From contig ML133499.1 of assembly GCA_003864495.1 (NCBI GenBank), forward strand, positions 248,001 through 312,000: a stretch of 64,000 bases of DNA, read 5' to 3'. The notes below the pieces were generated by a model. That model worked only from the letters and a program-made list of their open reading frames with translations, did no database searches and was not told where the DNA came from. The translations under genes were made by a program, and so were the position numbers. Positions 47,201 to 62,200 of the stretch are shown one piece after another; position 1 is the first letter of the stretch, and each line of letters opens with the position of its first letter. This DNA comes from Nemopilema nomurai (Eukaryota; Cnidaria; Scyphozoa; Rhizostomeae; Rhizostomatidae).

Positions 47201-50200
47201 CTAGTATGTGAGATTATAGGACTAGTATGTGAGATTATAGGACTAGTATGTGAGATTATAGGACTAGTGTGTAAGATTATAGGACTAGCTGATAAGATTA
47301 TAGGACTAGCGTGTAAGAGTTCAAGGCAAGCATGTAAGAATATGGGACTAGTTAGTGAGGTTATAGCACTAATGCGTGAGAGTATATGGTTATATATAAG
47401 AGTACAGCACTAGCGTTATGAATCTAGGCCATTGGCTGTGGACACTCAAGTCATGCTTGCCAACTTGCTATACTTAGATATGACATCTGGGACGGTGTAT
47501 TGGTTTTGAAGGGAATAATAAAAAAGCTAATGTCATTACTTCAGGAATACAGCTAAAAATGTTGACTTTGATACATTCAACTAATTGGATAATAAGCTGG
47601 TGTTCTGCATTTTATCACTGATCTCGTATCGGCCTGAAATTTCATTGAAATACACTTAATCAATCCAACTACTTCAAAGAGAAAAACCAGGACAGATTTA
47701 TGAAGACAGATTTGCCATTGATACCAGTTTTGTATTGCGGCTTTCCCACCAGACTTCACTCACTCAATTTTTTGTCACCTACTATTATTTTTTTTTTAAC
47801 TAGGTTGTCTTCCAATTTGATTGCTAATTTTATTGAACAATAACATTCTTTAGTTTAACCATTACGATGGAAAGCTTTTGCTTTTTGCGTAATCAGATGA
47901 TGCTATCAACAGTGAAGTACTTCTTCTGTTTTGCAATGGAGCGAACGCAGTGTTTACTAAGAGGCGCGCTTGCGTTCCCTCGATGTTTCCTTGCAAATTA
48001 TTCAGGTCTTAATCTAAAATTCGGTGGCACCAATGCGAGTCTGTACCTCTTCAATGCGTCGTTCGTTTTTCAGGCCGCTGTTCAAGAACAGAGACGGTGA
48101 AATCGACACCACAGCAGAATTCTCTTCAATCTATAAGCAGGTAAGCTCGAGGTGTTTTGGGTCTAATGCGTTGTACCTCCCGCTGAGAAGCAGATGATGC
48201 TACATTCAATTTTGTGGTGCATGAAAATGACGTCACGAAGAAAGCCCATAACGCCGCCTCCTTGTGTAGCTTTACTGGGTTGTAAAAACCAAATTGCAAT
48301 TTTCTGGAAATTATTAAAAATAGGAGCCCAAGGAGTTGCCCAAGCATACAAACAATGGAAAATAAACTTTTATGCTCTCGGGAAAATCATGTTTCATAAA
48401 TGCACCCGATGTCGATGTTCACCTACACGGAAGCGAAGCCATCATGTGCTGCGACTTATTGCACCTTACTTCCTTTTCCATTGATTGTATTTTAACAACT
48501 GTATTTTAGGAGACGACCAAGCTTGGCGATGAAGACTTCTTAAAGCTCTTAACAGACGTCAAAGCGTAAGTCCTTCAATTAGCTAAAGTCACTTAAAAGA
48601 ATCTATGCTGATCGATTCATTAATTTCTGTGTAGTGATTTTATACATGATACCTGGATGTGTTGGATCTTTAGCAGTAACCCAATACGAAGTTCTGACAA
48701 GATAACATTTCTTTGTTTTATACTTTGTTAGCAAATCTTCATTTATGCAAATTTTTATTTATTTAAAACGTAATTTATATTTTTACATGCTTAGTTTGTT
48801 TGCGTCAAGTAAGGAACATGTTTTTGTGCTTTTAGGGACAAAACGAAGCAGCAAGTTATACCCGGCCAAATAAAATGCACTGTCAACAAACTTAACGTCA
48901 ATCAACCAAGTAAGAGAGACATATTTCAGCTCTGATTGTTTTTGCAGCTTTTTGTCTCCTTTCCTCAATTGATTTTTCTAATTTAAATTTTGTGGTATTC
49001 TTGTTTGCATTATGCGTAACCAGTAAGAGTATTGCGCTTTGCACTTTAAGAAGTCGTCCACCAAAAAGAGATTTTATTTACAAATTGTTTACATGTTCGC
49101 TTTGACAGCATGACGCATTTGCACCTAAAGCTCGCCCTTAATGCTTGCTTTGCACTTAACCGGTCACTTTCCATTTCCATTCCCATTTGCTTACGATGTT
49201 TGCTTTTTGCGCTTGGGGCTGGCTTTCAATGCTTGCTATCCACCTTGGTATTCGCTTTCTTTCCCATCCCTTGATGTTTGCTCTTAGCGCACGATGTTTG
49301 CTTTTTGCGCTTGGGGTTGGCTTTCAATGCTTGCTATCCACCTTGGTATTTGCTTTCTTTCCCATCCCTTGATGTTTGCTCTTAGCTTACGATGTTTGCT
49401 TTTTGCGCTTGGGGTTGGCTTTCAATGCTTGCTATCCACCTTGGTATTCGCTTTCTTTCCCATCCCTTGATGTTTGCTCTTAGCGCACGATGTTTGCTTT
49501 TTGCGCTTGGGGCTGGCTTTCAATGCTTGCTATCCACCTTAGTATTTGCTTTCTTTCCCATCCCTTGATGTTTGCTCTTAGCGCAGGATGTTTGCTTTTT
49601 GCGCTTGGGGTTGGCTTTCAATGCTTGCTATCCACCTTGGTATTCGCTTTCTTTCCCATCCCTTGATGTTTGCTCTTAGCGCACGATGTTTGCTTTTTGC
49701 GCTTGGGGTTGGCTTTCAATGCTTGCTATCCACCTTGGTATTCGCTTTCTTTCCCATCCCTTGATGTTTGCTCTTAGCGCACGATGTTTGCTTTTTGCGC
49801 TTGGGGTTGGCTTTCAATGCTTGCTATCCACCTTGGTATTTGCTTTCTTTCCCATCCCTTGATGTTTGCTCTTAGCTTACGATGTTTGCTTTTTGCGCTT
49901 GGGGTTGGCTTTCAATGCTTGCTATCCACCTTGGTATTCGCTTTCTTTCCCATCCCTTGATGTTTGCTCTTAGCGCACGATGTTTGCTTTTTGCGCTTGG
50001 GGTTGGCTTTCAATGCTTGCTATCCACCTTGGTATTGGCTTTCTTTCCCATTCCTTGATGTTTGCTCTTAGCTTACGATGTTTGCTTTTTGCGCTTGGGG
50101 CTGGCTTTCAATGCTTGCTATCCACCTTGGTATTCGCTTTCTTTCCCATCCCTTGATGTTTGCTCTTAGCGCACGATGTTTGCTTTTTGCGCTTGGGGTT

Positions 50201-53200
50201 GGCTTTCAATGCTTGCTATCCACCTTGGTATTTGCTTTCTTTCCCATCCCTTGATGTTTGCTCTTAGCTTACGATGTTTGCTTTTTGCGCTTGGGGTTGG
50301 CTTTCAATGCTTGCTATCTACCTTGGTATTCGCTTTCTTTCCCATCCCTTGATGTTTGCTCTTAGCGCACGATGTTTGCTTTTTGCGCTTGGGGTTGGCT
50401 TTCAATGCTTGCTATCCACCTTGGTATTCGCTTTCCTTCCCATCACTTGATGTTTGCTCTTAGCGCAGGATGTTTGCTTTTTGCGCTTAAGGCTCGCTCT
50501 TAATGCTTGCTATCCACCTCGCATTTGTTTCCATTCCCATCACTTGATGTTTGCTCTAAGCTCCTGATGCCTGCCCTTAGCTTTTGATGCTTGCTGTACG
50601 CTGATTTGTCTTCACTTTAGGGTTTATTTGCTCCTAAGGCCCTTGAGCATAACCAGTGTCTGTAGACTATTTGCGCGCCTTTACAGCTTTTTATTCATAA
50701 TCTCCCCATTCTGCAGACTGTTTTACGCCAGCGCATGTCCCTCTGAAACCGTTCTCAAGAACGAACGACATTCCAAGCAGTTTGGAAGTGCAGGAAATCA
50801 TCTCTGACCGACCGGATTTGGCGAGCCCTTTCACGACGTACTTGAACCACTTTTATGTGCACCCTATTTCATTGAACTACAGCAACCAGAAGACATTCTC
50901 AAAGGTAAGTGTTTCGCCGGAATAATGGGGGAGGGAACTGTCCCATATAGAATAATACACAATTTAGGATAACACCTCGTTGTAACTGGACGTTTTTGCA
51001 CGCATAAATTCCCGGGACAGTAGGTTTTCGAAATTAAGTCAGATAGAGGCTGAACCAAAGTTAACTATCCCAGGTTTGTACAGCTGAGGCTATTACATGA
51101 TGGCAGCTGGCTGTCCCTATAGGCCAGCTCTTACACTAATGTGAAGCAATGTAAATGCATTTACTTGTTGTTGATCACAGACATCCGCTATCCTTATTGC
51201 TAATTTGCTTTGATTACTCATTTGCTGCTAAATTAGTTTATCCATAATTCATTTGTAGGCTAGAAACCTTGCCATTAAAATAGAGTTCAAAGAATCCGAT
51301 GAGCTAATTGCGAAGCCCTTGAAGAGCATTTACAACAAAGATGGCTCCTGCACTCTGACAACCTCTTTGATCACTCCAATTCTTTATCACAACACAACGC
51401 CAATGTTTTATGAAGAGGTAGGATTCCGTGAATGTAAAGCTAGTATTTTACTGAGTTGGAAGTGATCGTTTTTCTCTATTTTTTCTGGTATCAGTTGCTG
51501 GAAATGAGCTTGTAACGTGACATGTGCATTGTCTGGGTTAAACTTTCTTGCCGATATTTAGGCCAGATCTTGTTGGCGAATCATTAAGTCTGAGAATAAT
51601 ATAATACGTTTCTGTTCCTTTTGATGCTTGTCCATCGTCTTGATTTCTGCATACCAAGCTTTCTGCTGCAGTCAAGTAACACCTGCATGGATTACTTCCG
51701 GTTCTCCACATCTTGGTCACCCTGTTGTTGATTTCTCGGAATATTGCTTACATTCCAGGAATTCGTCCTCATCCGATATTCTTCTGTTGTTTTATTCTAT
51801 AAGGCTAATGATGTCATGCCTCTTCTCACAGGCAAAGATACGACTCCCAACACACATACACAACAAGCACCACATTTTGTTTACAATTTACCACGTGAGT
51901 GTCGAACAACCGAAACACGATGCACACTTGAAGAAAAAGCAGGATGTAGAAATCCCAGGTAAACCAAAGTCTTCTCGTCTTTTTCATTTAATCGCATCTT
52001 ACTCCATATTACGGTTTTCACTGAGCACCTCCCTGGTCTGCTTTTTAATTGACATGATACAAGATTAATAATCTCCAGCATATATACAGAACATTTATTA
52101 ACCAAGTGCACGCTCCTCTTTCATTTCTTTTACTGAGACAATGTTAGCTGCAAATTGTGATGTGCAAATTAAACTTGTTTACCTTAATTAGGAGCTAATG
52201 CGTTAATCAAGGAAGAAGGTTTCAATATACAACTTTTTGTGAACTGTTTTAAATGCAAATGATGAGTAAAGATATCAACGTTTATTGCTCAAATTTAGAA
52301 TGCAATGTAAACGAAAGTTCTTTCAAAGCAGTTGCAAAACCATTGATTTCTACAGCCACTTAGGTTACAACCTATGTGATACCTTTTCCTGCACGTTTTT
52401 CCACCATTTGTATTTACTCGTGATTACGAATTCTTTAGCTGGTTATGCATGGATGAAGATTCTCGAAAATGGCATGTAAGTCTCTAGTTTTTGAAACTCT
52501 TTTTGAAGTTGTTAAGTTTAATCATCCTCTGTGCTGTTTTCTGCTCCTTTTTTCTATTGATACCTCTTCTGTCTTTATTGATATGCTGTGTTTGTTTACT
52601 TGCATTTATAAAAAGAATGATTTGGATCATTAAGAGGCATAAGAATTAAAGCAAATATATGGCCCATAAAAGCCGTTCATAGATGTTTTTGGCATCGATA
52701 TAGTCATTAGCTATTAATATTCTATTTAAATCCATTATGACAATTTTTATCATGCTTTTGAAAGTTTTTTTTATCGTTTTATCGAAATTTGACCCTTTTC
52801 AACTTTGTAAGTATAGTTAGTTATAAAATCTGAAATCATTTTTTCAGCGTTCGCGGAGACAGAAGCGAGCTGGCTGTGGCCTCATTCTTACCTGAAAATT
52901 ATTTGTCATTCGATAAGGTTAGACGTGAAAAGTTACAAAGACATACTTCATTTTCATGCGAATTGTTTATTTAGAGTCATTTTGCAGATTTCCACTTTGT
53001 GGAAAATTATTTCAAAATGTTTTCAAAATATCCTTTTCAAAATAATTGTGGCTTTTTCTATTCCTTCGTTCCCAATAAATTGCTTACTATTTTGTAGCAT
53101 GGAGGCTCGGAGATGAAATGGGTTGATGGGAAGGGTGCTCAAGTATTCAAAATCAACACGAGGCTCGTTTCAACAGTTTACACTCAGGTATCGACCAACT

Positions 53201-56200
53201 AATCAATGTATTCATAATCCATACCTATTTTGACTGTTGGATGTGCTGTTTCGTAGGGATTTTTCGAAACTCGTTTTGCATGATGTCTGTTCATTTGACC
53301 AGCACCATACTTAAATTTTCCGACATTTCCCTCCATAACTCTGAAGTTTACCCATGCCAATATTTGTTTCGTAGGCACAACACTTCATCTTTACATTTAT
53401 TCATCTTTACAAGTTACATTTATTTCTTGCTTCCTGTTTGTAGGATCAACACATCAACAATTTTTTTGCCCATTGGCAACTATCTCACGACCGTCCTGGA
53501 TCAGAAACCGAGACCTCAAGATTACTAAAGGTTGGTAAAGCTATTTTTGGTATCGCTGTCATCATTCTATTTAGTTAGTGACACTATTACTTGCTATGTT
53601 CATATGACACTTTGGTGTATTGGTACATGAAGAGACTTGGCATGTGAAATGTTTTGAATAACTCAGTGATAGCATCCCAGTTATCACTAATCGCGTTTTA
53701 ATCGTTTTTTTTGTTAGCTGATGCATGCAATCGAAGTGACGACTGTTGTTCGGTTTTTGCCTGTCATCCTTAACCAACTCTTTGACGTTTTACTGAGTGT
53801 CAGAAACGATGATGTCTCGGTCAATGTTATCCGGTAAGTAGCAAGTAACGATTTCATTCTTTTCATATGAATATTGACGGTTTTACCAGCATGTAGCACG
53901 TTTTTCAGCTGAGTTTTCGCATCGAATGATAATGTAACACTGTAACTTTTTCGAAATGGCTCAATGTTACTTTTTACTTTTTTCATTATTTAAGCAATAG
54001 TCGATATTTTTTTTTATACTTAATAGCTTAAATCTCTGCAAAACGTAAAGGTAAACTGACACGCAACATTAATTTGGTCTTCGTGGATAGTCTATCTGTT
54101 TAAAACAATCAGGGCATTTTTCTACATTATAGCAAAAAATGGTTTTGCGTGTCAACACTTTTTGAAATTGATATTTTCGAACTTGTCTTTCTTATGCGAA
54201 GTTCATAGTTTGTAAAAGCGGGTTGCGTAAGAATGGACTGTATGTTTGATTAGGTAGGAACAATTGGAAACGATTTATTTGACCGATTGACTAACTTTTG
54301 ATTTATTTAATTAATAATTTTGCTATGAACCTGTTTCATGTTGTAATATTTTCCTTTAAAAGCACCCTGATTAGATTGATATCACAAATTCACGAGGAGG
54401 ACAAAGAAGCTCTTCTGAAATCATTTGTGAAGGTATTTCAAGTCTTTTTTAAGCAGACCATACTCAAAAAAGTAGATATTAAATCTTTTATAAAATTAAA
54501 ATAATAAAAATGCCTTTTGAATCGACCACCATATTGGGGATCTCCTTCGCATACTGCAAAGTGTAGTAGAACTTCACATGGCCATAAGTATTTTTACCAG
54601 TCGAATTAATTTTAAGAAATCTCTTTGGCTCTCACGATTTATGAGGTTTATGAAAAAATGTTCTTAATCTTGCGATCAAAAATTTGTTTTTATTTTATTT
54701 CTAGGTTTTCAACTTAAACGGAATTCGATTTCTTACTTGAAGATGTTTCTGTTTTAGTATTCATTTAGATGCGGAAATGATCGTCCGAAATCTGTTCACG
54801 AGGAAATGGCGAAGCACTTGAGGTTTTATCTGAAACCTGGCAGTGACCCAGCGATCATCGATTGCATTTTGCAGGTTGGTCAACTGAGAACAGTATCATT
54901 GGGGGGGAGGTGAGAGGGGTGAAGTTATAGAGTAGGGCTCCGGGAAAAGTCACGAAGTGACCGTTTGTGAATGGGGATTTTGTCGATTTGATTTTGAAGC
55001 TTTATACGTTTTTTTTGTATTTATGTATTTGTATTTGTTTGTACCTTGCATCCGAAGGTAGTTTTAGGACACTGAGAAGCTTAAGCTTATCGAGCAGTGT
55101 CCTGGTCCTTCCTCTCGATGTGACAATCTAAGATTTTGAATATCAATATAAGTTTTTGAATATGGCACCAGAGTTCTTTTCTAGAACCATCATCATAGTG
55201 GAGGGTTATGTTTTAAGGGAAATACCCTCTGGTCAGGACCCATTTCAGGCGGTTTTGACAACGTTATCAATAACGATTCTCTTTATGAATTAAATCAAGT
55301 CATTTGGTTCTGGATTCAATCGAATCACTTGTTTTAAACTCAATCAAGACATTTGATTTTGGATTTTTCTGTCTTGTCATCAGCGTGCTTGGTTCTTCTT
55401 CGATGTCATCGTCAAAAGCATGGCCCAGTCGCATCTTGTTAATGGTAAACAAAATGGTGGCAAGCGAAGACAGGTATTTTCATCATCATGCATCATTTAC
55501 ACTTTAATTCTTTAATGATTGACATAAAACCTTTGTGCTTTGACATCGGCTTGATTCAAGTAATTATTATTAGTTGAAGATCGAAGGCTTGATGAAATTT
55601 CTACCATTCGTGATATCTGTTAAGGCCAGCTCGTCTATTAAAGTGGTCATTCAATAGAAAGGTTGAAGCTTGAAGATTGTAAAACTGTGATCGGAGAGTA
55701 GCTTTTTTCGATTCGCAGATGATGTGTGTGTTTAATATTTCACAGTTTCAAAAGTTTTCAAAAAGCCGCCTTGTGCTTATTGGGTCAAAATATTGGCATT
55801 GGAGTAATGTCTAGCCTTGTTGCGATTTCTTTTTTTGTCGGACGGAAGAAAAGGGCACGTTCTCGAGTCGGTACTCAAATGACAACTAACTACTAATGCT
55901 ACAAATACGGGGATTATAAGCAGACATAGGGTATCCATATTGCTGTATAGTATTTTGCATCATTAGTATGTCGACAAAAAGTAAAGATACCATTTTGTCC
56001 CTTTTACATATTGCACGATATTCTAAACCCAGCTTTTCCTGGCTGTAAGTTAGCGTTTCTCTCTACCATAACAGATGTTTGACGTAAGAGAAGGGAGGTA
56101 TTCTGCGGAGTATCACACCAGTTTGGAGAACCTCCTTCAGCTTTTTGTGACGCAGCTCGTCAAAAAGAGGCAGGACAAATTCCAAATGTCAAAGGTTTGA

Positions 56201-59200
56201 ATGATAAGTAATTTTCTTTTTGCCTACCATTTAAGATGCTACTGTGTTTCATGTTTTTTGTGTCATCAAGAAGCGAACTCTGTGTTTCCTTTGTAAAAAT
56301 GCATCAAAGTGTATGAATTTATCAAGTTTAAAGGGTAGCTTTTGATGGGTAGGGCATCTTCCTAATTATCTATTTGTATACCAATTTTTAATCTTTTTAC
56401 ATGTTGTTAATTACTTTTTTAGCATTAAGTAAAAAAGTAGTGTTTTAGCATTAATGCCGTAGATTATGATATTAAATAATTTTTCCAGAATAAACAGCTA
56501 CATATGTCAATGTAAAGATTGGTTATTCGTCCAAATGTTTTGACAAGACCTTATGGTATCAACTTGAATCCTCTATGCAATGATAAAATTTTGTTTTCAG
56601 GATGCCAATACTAGCCTAGCAAGATTCATCAAGGTGAGTCTTACGTTTGGCTTTTTGGACATTAGATTCGGTCCATGTTCCTAATGCTTACGGGATCTTC
56701 AATGCGGGACCTTTTTCATGAAAGCACGTAACTTCCAAAAACATTTCTATGAGACCTCGTCTTGTTTGTCGCAAGATAGAAGACACATACTCAGATACTT
56801 AGTATTATGAACAGTAGAACTGCATTGCTTCTATATGCTGATTCGCATCTGTCGCTAACAATAATTTTATCGTGTCCCCTATTTCAAAGACTGCATTTCA
56901 AAACCTGTACCAAAATCCGTTATTTCTCGCGTTAAAGTCGATTCACTGCCAAACCTCTTCTTCGCCCTGCAGTGATTGCTTTTGCTTCTGATTGCAGAAA
57001 TGCTTCACTCACATGGACCGTGGTTTCGTCTTTCACATGGTGAACTATGTAAAGGAGCAGTTCAAATCCCCCGACCCTCAGGTACTGAGGTTTTACCATT
57101 ACAATCTGAAAAGTTGTATTTACATTTGAAGGATTTTGATCAAAATTTTCATCAATCAGATTTTCAAAAATTGAAAGTAAAATTTTGAGTTTTAATTCAA
57201 TCAGAAATTATGTTATTTTGTAACTATTCGGATAATTTTTACAAAGTTTCAGGCAATTGTTAGCATGAGCTCTTGTTATCGTTTGCAGATGTTTGAACTG
57301 AAATTCGACTTTCTGCGTGCCATATCGGAGCATGAACACTATGTTGCATTGAACATGCCCCTCGACATCAGAGGTATCCAGAGCTGTTTGGTTTTTGCCT
57401 TTTTCTTACCCGCACCTTGCAACATTGAACCCTACTTTTAGCCATGGAATGTGCTATCTTTGAGCGTTAGGGCGGCTTCAACATTGCATTGAGTAATAAA
57501 AACCAAAACACAAGTCTTCTGATATTTTTTATTAAAGGCGCGAATAACAGTTAATCACGAACTGTTAACCATGTTCTTTAGTCCACGTGAGGTACGATAA
57601 TCGAAGGAACTTCTTCAAGCGTGATTTCATTACCATTGCCAATAGCTTTGCTTCTATTTACGTCTTCTTGTAGGCCAAACGTTCTTTTGAACTTTGTACT
57701 TCACTGTTTAAAGTAAGCACTATTTCTTCCCAAAAATATTGTTTTTCAATTCAGATTTCCTTACACAAAGCTTGATACTAGAAGTCATCAATGGGTTCAA
57801 GATTCTGTTAACCTTCAAACCAACTAAAGTCTCATTGTTTTCCATTTTTACTTCCTCGACTTGCGCTAATCAGAATTATCGAATCAGAATCATTAAAATT
57901 CATATTTTTCCCAATCACCCCGTTGTTTGTCCTATACCCTAATTATAAGCTTTTAATTCGTGCGAAGTATAAATTGCCTATAGTTAGATGATTTCGTTTG
58001 AAGGATATACGATATCAATCTGCGTTCTCTATTCTCCACACTGTTACACAACACCCCCCCCACCCCCAAATTATTCGATTCTGTAGGGTAGAGTCGTGTC
58101 TTCCCTCTGATTTCGATCCATTTACATTTTCCTTTTCAGCCCTTGGTGGCGTCCACGAAAGCACTATTAATGACACCTACTGCAAGAAGCATTTCCTAGT
58201 TGGCCTAATCCTAAAAGAGGTATCTACGCTTCTCAATTCAATGTCTACGCTCCATCTTCTCATTCTTACTGCACGTGTGAATTCACCTTGATGTACAGCA
58301 ATGCAACCTGACTTCGTGTCTTTAACTGCTTCGCTTCGTTTCTCAACTCAGATTGCATCCGCCCTCAACGAAGGCAAAACTGTTCGAGGACATGCTATTA
58401 AACTGATTCGGAATCTGCTCGCAAAACACGAACTGGATGAAAGGTATCAAGCGACGGTAAGTGGCGTCTGTATTCAAACATCGATTTCCAGTTCGTGGGT
58501 TTCCAGTTCTGCAGTCCGTCTTTTACTGTTAAATTGCAGTTTTAACTTCAAGGGAAACCAGTACCGTAAAAACTCGAATTGACCCTCCCCCTTGAAAACC
58601 CCCATCCCCCTCAAATTGACGCTCCTTCCCCTAGAATTGACCCCCCTCTCAAAGAAGCTTCCTCCCATCGAAAAAGACCCCCCTCGAAAAGCCCCCTTTT
58701 TTCAAAATAACGAATACCCCCAATCCAGAAATATTAAAAATGAATTAATTTGGGCTAATTAGAGGATTCTATTTACTGGAACATTATTTAAAGGAAAGTG
58801 TCGTCTAGCAAGGACATTTTTTCCAAAACCTCTACTAGATTATTGTCGTTTATTTAGGCCTTTGGTAGTTATGCGGCCATCTTCTACCAACGATTTAAGA
58901 TAATCGTCATGGTTATCTACGAAAGATGGGTAGAATATGACGTGCCACCATACCCCATGACTTTTTGTTTATATTTTTACCATCTATATCTTAAATAAAA
59001 ACCAAATCATCTTTGGCTATTGCTATTCCCTGACAAAGAGCTGGAAAAGTTTCCTTCTAGTCGTGACGTCATTCTCTATTTTCCTAGGAAAAGCAGGCAC
59101 GAATCGCGGCTCTGTACATCCCTTTTCTAACGACCATACTGGAGCATGCTTTCCGCTTTCACAAAAACCTGGACCGGCCATTCATCGATGATGGCCTCCT

Positions 59201-62200
59201 TTCCACGCGCCAACACGTGGTCAGCCCAAATGGAGGCCGAGCATCCCCTGCCCCCTCTAGAAACTCAATGATGGGCACACCCGTCAACCAAACTGGAAAC
59301 TCTTATGATTCAGGGGGTAAAATCCACAATGTTTTGCCGTTCGATGACGACGAGAAAAGAGAGCTTCTTCTGTGCATGGTATTTTTGCTGAAGAGGTTGA
59401 GCCCAGGTATTCACATTCAAATTTCCTCGTTGTTTTCCCCGCGAGAGGGAATCTAATTTCCAACAGTATTCGAAACAGGCTTTGATTCGAGCTGTAAAAT
59501 TCGACACAGTGGTGGACAAGAAGTTACAGGGATGCGACCTTATATCGAGAGATATATTTACTTGTTTTGGCATTGTTTTCAAACAATAGCCGATTGTTTT
59601 AATGTGATTTCTATTTTTAATGATTCTGTGCGCCCCTTGCCCCCTTAGTACCTATCACATGTCCAGAATTGCACTTAAATTCGAAAAGATTCGTCCATTT
59701 TTAGAGGGGCATATTTCTAATTTATTTCAGTTCCTTCGCTGCAGCCTAACCAAAGCCTCTGAAAAGACAAAAATGGCGGGAAGGGGGCAAACTTTGATAC
59801 AAAACAATTCGCATAAAAATAGGGGAAGGGCATTGCACCCTGTGACCCCCCATTTTGGATGCCGTACCATTTGGGGTGTTTGGTAACTGGTTTGCGTGTT
59901 TGTTTTAGGAATGGTTGTTGATTGGTGGCGAGAGATTCTTACCACAATTCTGAAGAGAGCTCACTGGACACCAACATCTCTCTACTATGTTCACGACAAA
60001 AGCTTTGCTAAGTTTTCAGCAGTCATTGATTTCTTCGATATCATCGAGTGAGTTTCTGTTTATTTACCATAGCCTGGGATGACTTGAAAATGTCCACTCT
60101 AGAATCTTAATAAGCCTCTCTTAAATAGGTTCCTGTTTTCATTGTGGTTTTACTATTCATGCAAGAATGAAAATGAGAATTTATCCTTTGAGACATTTTC
60201 ATTCTTTGTAACAATATACGAGACGTCGAGAATGAATATTTGTCTTTATGTCTTAGGTGCTGTTTGCAGTGCTTCTCTTACCAAGGCAGAAAGGCAATTT
60301 CAGACACAAGGTATTCGCTAGAGTTTCCATAACGAACATCAGTAAACATAAGTGAACAACAGTAAACATCAGTTAACACCAGTAAACATAAGTAAACATC
60401 AATAAACATGAATAAACACCAGTAAACATCAGTAAACACAGTAAACATCAGTAAACACCAGTAAACATCAGTAAACACCAGTAAACATAAGTAAACATCA
60501 GTAAACACAAGTAAACATAAGTAAACATTAGTAAACACCAGTAAGAATCAGTAAACATAAGTAAACACCAGTTAACACTAGTAAACATCAGTAAACACCG
60601 GTAAACATCAGTAAACACCAGTAAACATCAGTAAACACCAGTAAACATAAGTAAACACCAGTAAACACCAGTAAACATCAGTAAACATAAGTAAACAGGC
60701 ACTCTCATTCACGGTAGTTTTCATGGGTTTTTGAAACAATTTTGTCCATTCAGTAAAAAAATTAATGACACTTTTAATCAACGATAATTTACCATTAGCT
60801 TTTCAACGAAGTTACTAATCGACAATGTTTGTATTTGATTTTTGTCCATGTTTTGAGATTTTGTCACTTTAATTTGTCACATAAAATTAATTATCTGTTT
60901 TCAATTGACAATTCTGTTTTGTAACTGTAGCACCTCTTCAGAAAGTACGAAACATTATCTTGAAAACAAGTACAGAACCGTCACCAGTTTTCAGCAAGTA
61001 GTTTCTCAAGGCCACTCGAAGTCAGCCAGCGAAGGAAGAATCGACTTAAACTGCTTGAAAAGTAAGCATCCCCAAAGGCTTAGTTTTAGAGCTAACCTCC
61101 TTTGAAATTGTCTTTAATTTTTGTAAAATTAAGTTTTCCATAGTGTTCAGCAGCTTTGTGTAAGACTCTGTATCTTATGGGTAGCATTTCATCATTACAT
61201 GTGCGATTGAACAAAACTGTAGGCTGCAATTGGCTAAACATTTTTTCTTAGGTCTTATACTGAAATGGTCGAATGTAACGTACAAGTAATCAAAACGTTT
61301 TCTCTTTCGCTTTGTTGCGAACATCTCATTTATATTTGTCTTGGTTGTGACTTCGTGGAAGCCTAGCATTTGTTTTTATCAAAGCATTTACTCGCAGATG
61401 CATCACATCTTGTTTGTAAAGTTGTCCTGCTTTTTTGTGGTTCTAGCCTTTGAACAGGACTTTGAACCCAAATGATGGACTCTGAACCCTTTTGTTGGAC
61501 TTTGGTCGTTTACAATAATATCTGTTATTTGTTTTAGCTCTAGCTAGGGAATATTCTGAAAATGATCATGAAAGAAGAATCATGCTTGACTCAAACTTTG
61601 CCAACGAAGTTGCCATCGTTGTTCTTGATACCCTCGAGTTGTTTTGCGCCAATTTCAAGGTAAATACCGAATGACTTTCGCTCTTATCAGATTTTTAAAT
61701 AAACAGCAAAACATGTAGATGAGTTTATTCGAAAAAGTTACAGTGTTACTTTGGACAATATAAGAACTATTTTGTGAAAAAAAATTGACAAACTGTCTTA
61801 AAAATATGGGTGTTTAGAAGCTAACAGAAATCTTAAAAAAATGAAATAAGGTTGAATTCATTGCTCTTCTTGAATGTTTTTTCGCAAGTAATTTGTCTTC
61901 GTATTATTATTGTAAAGGAGCCACCAGGCTTGCTTAAATTTCAAACCTTTTCCATAGATTTTCATATGGCCTTTTAAATATCTAGCTCCAGTTCACTGCC
62001 TTTCTATATTATGACCTTTTCATATATTTATTTTTCCAGTTCTATCTTGAACAAGACGCGGGTGATAACATCCTCATGAAAAAGGTTCTTTCTGTTTTTA
62101 TCTAAGAGCCTCATATATTTCAAATTATTCTTTAAATCAGACCATTAAATTAATATTACATTGTTATTACATGCGCTACATCAATGCGTTTATTGTATGT

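Noticed and set aside
47153..47413. Repeating VCEIIGL open frame
   Set aside because: Translation of the 21-bp intronic minisatellite.
49130..50600. CRISPR-like array
   Set aside because: The units are contiguous 98-bp repeats without unique spacers, in an intron of an animal gene.
60278..60538. Minus-strand open frame of repeating FTDVYLCLLV
   Set aside because: Translation of the decamer array; hydrophobic pattern is a by-product of the repeat.
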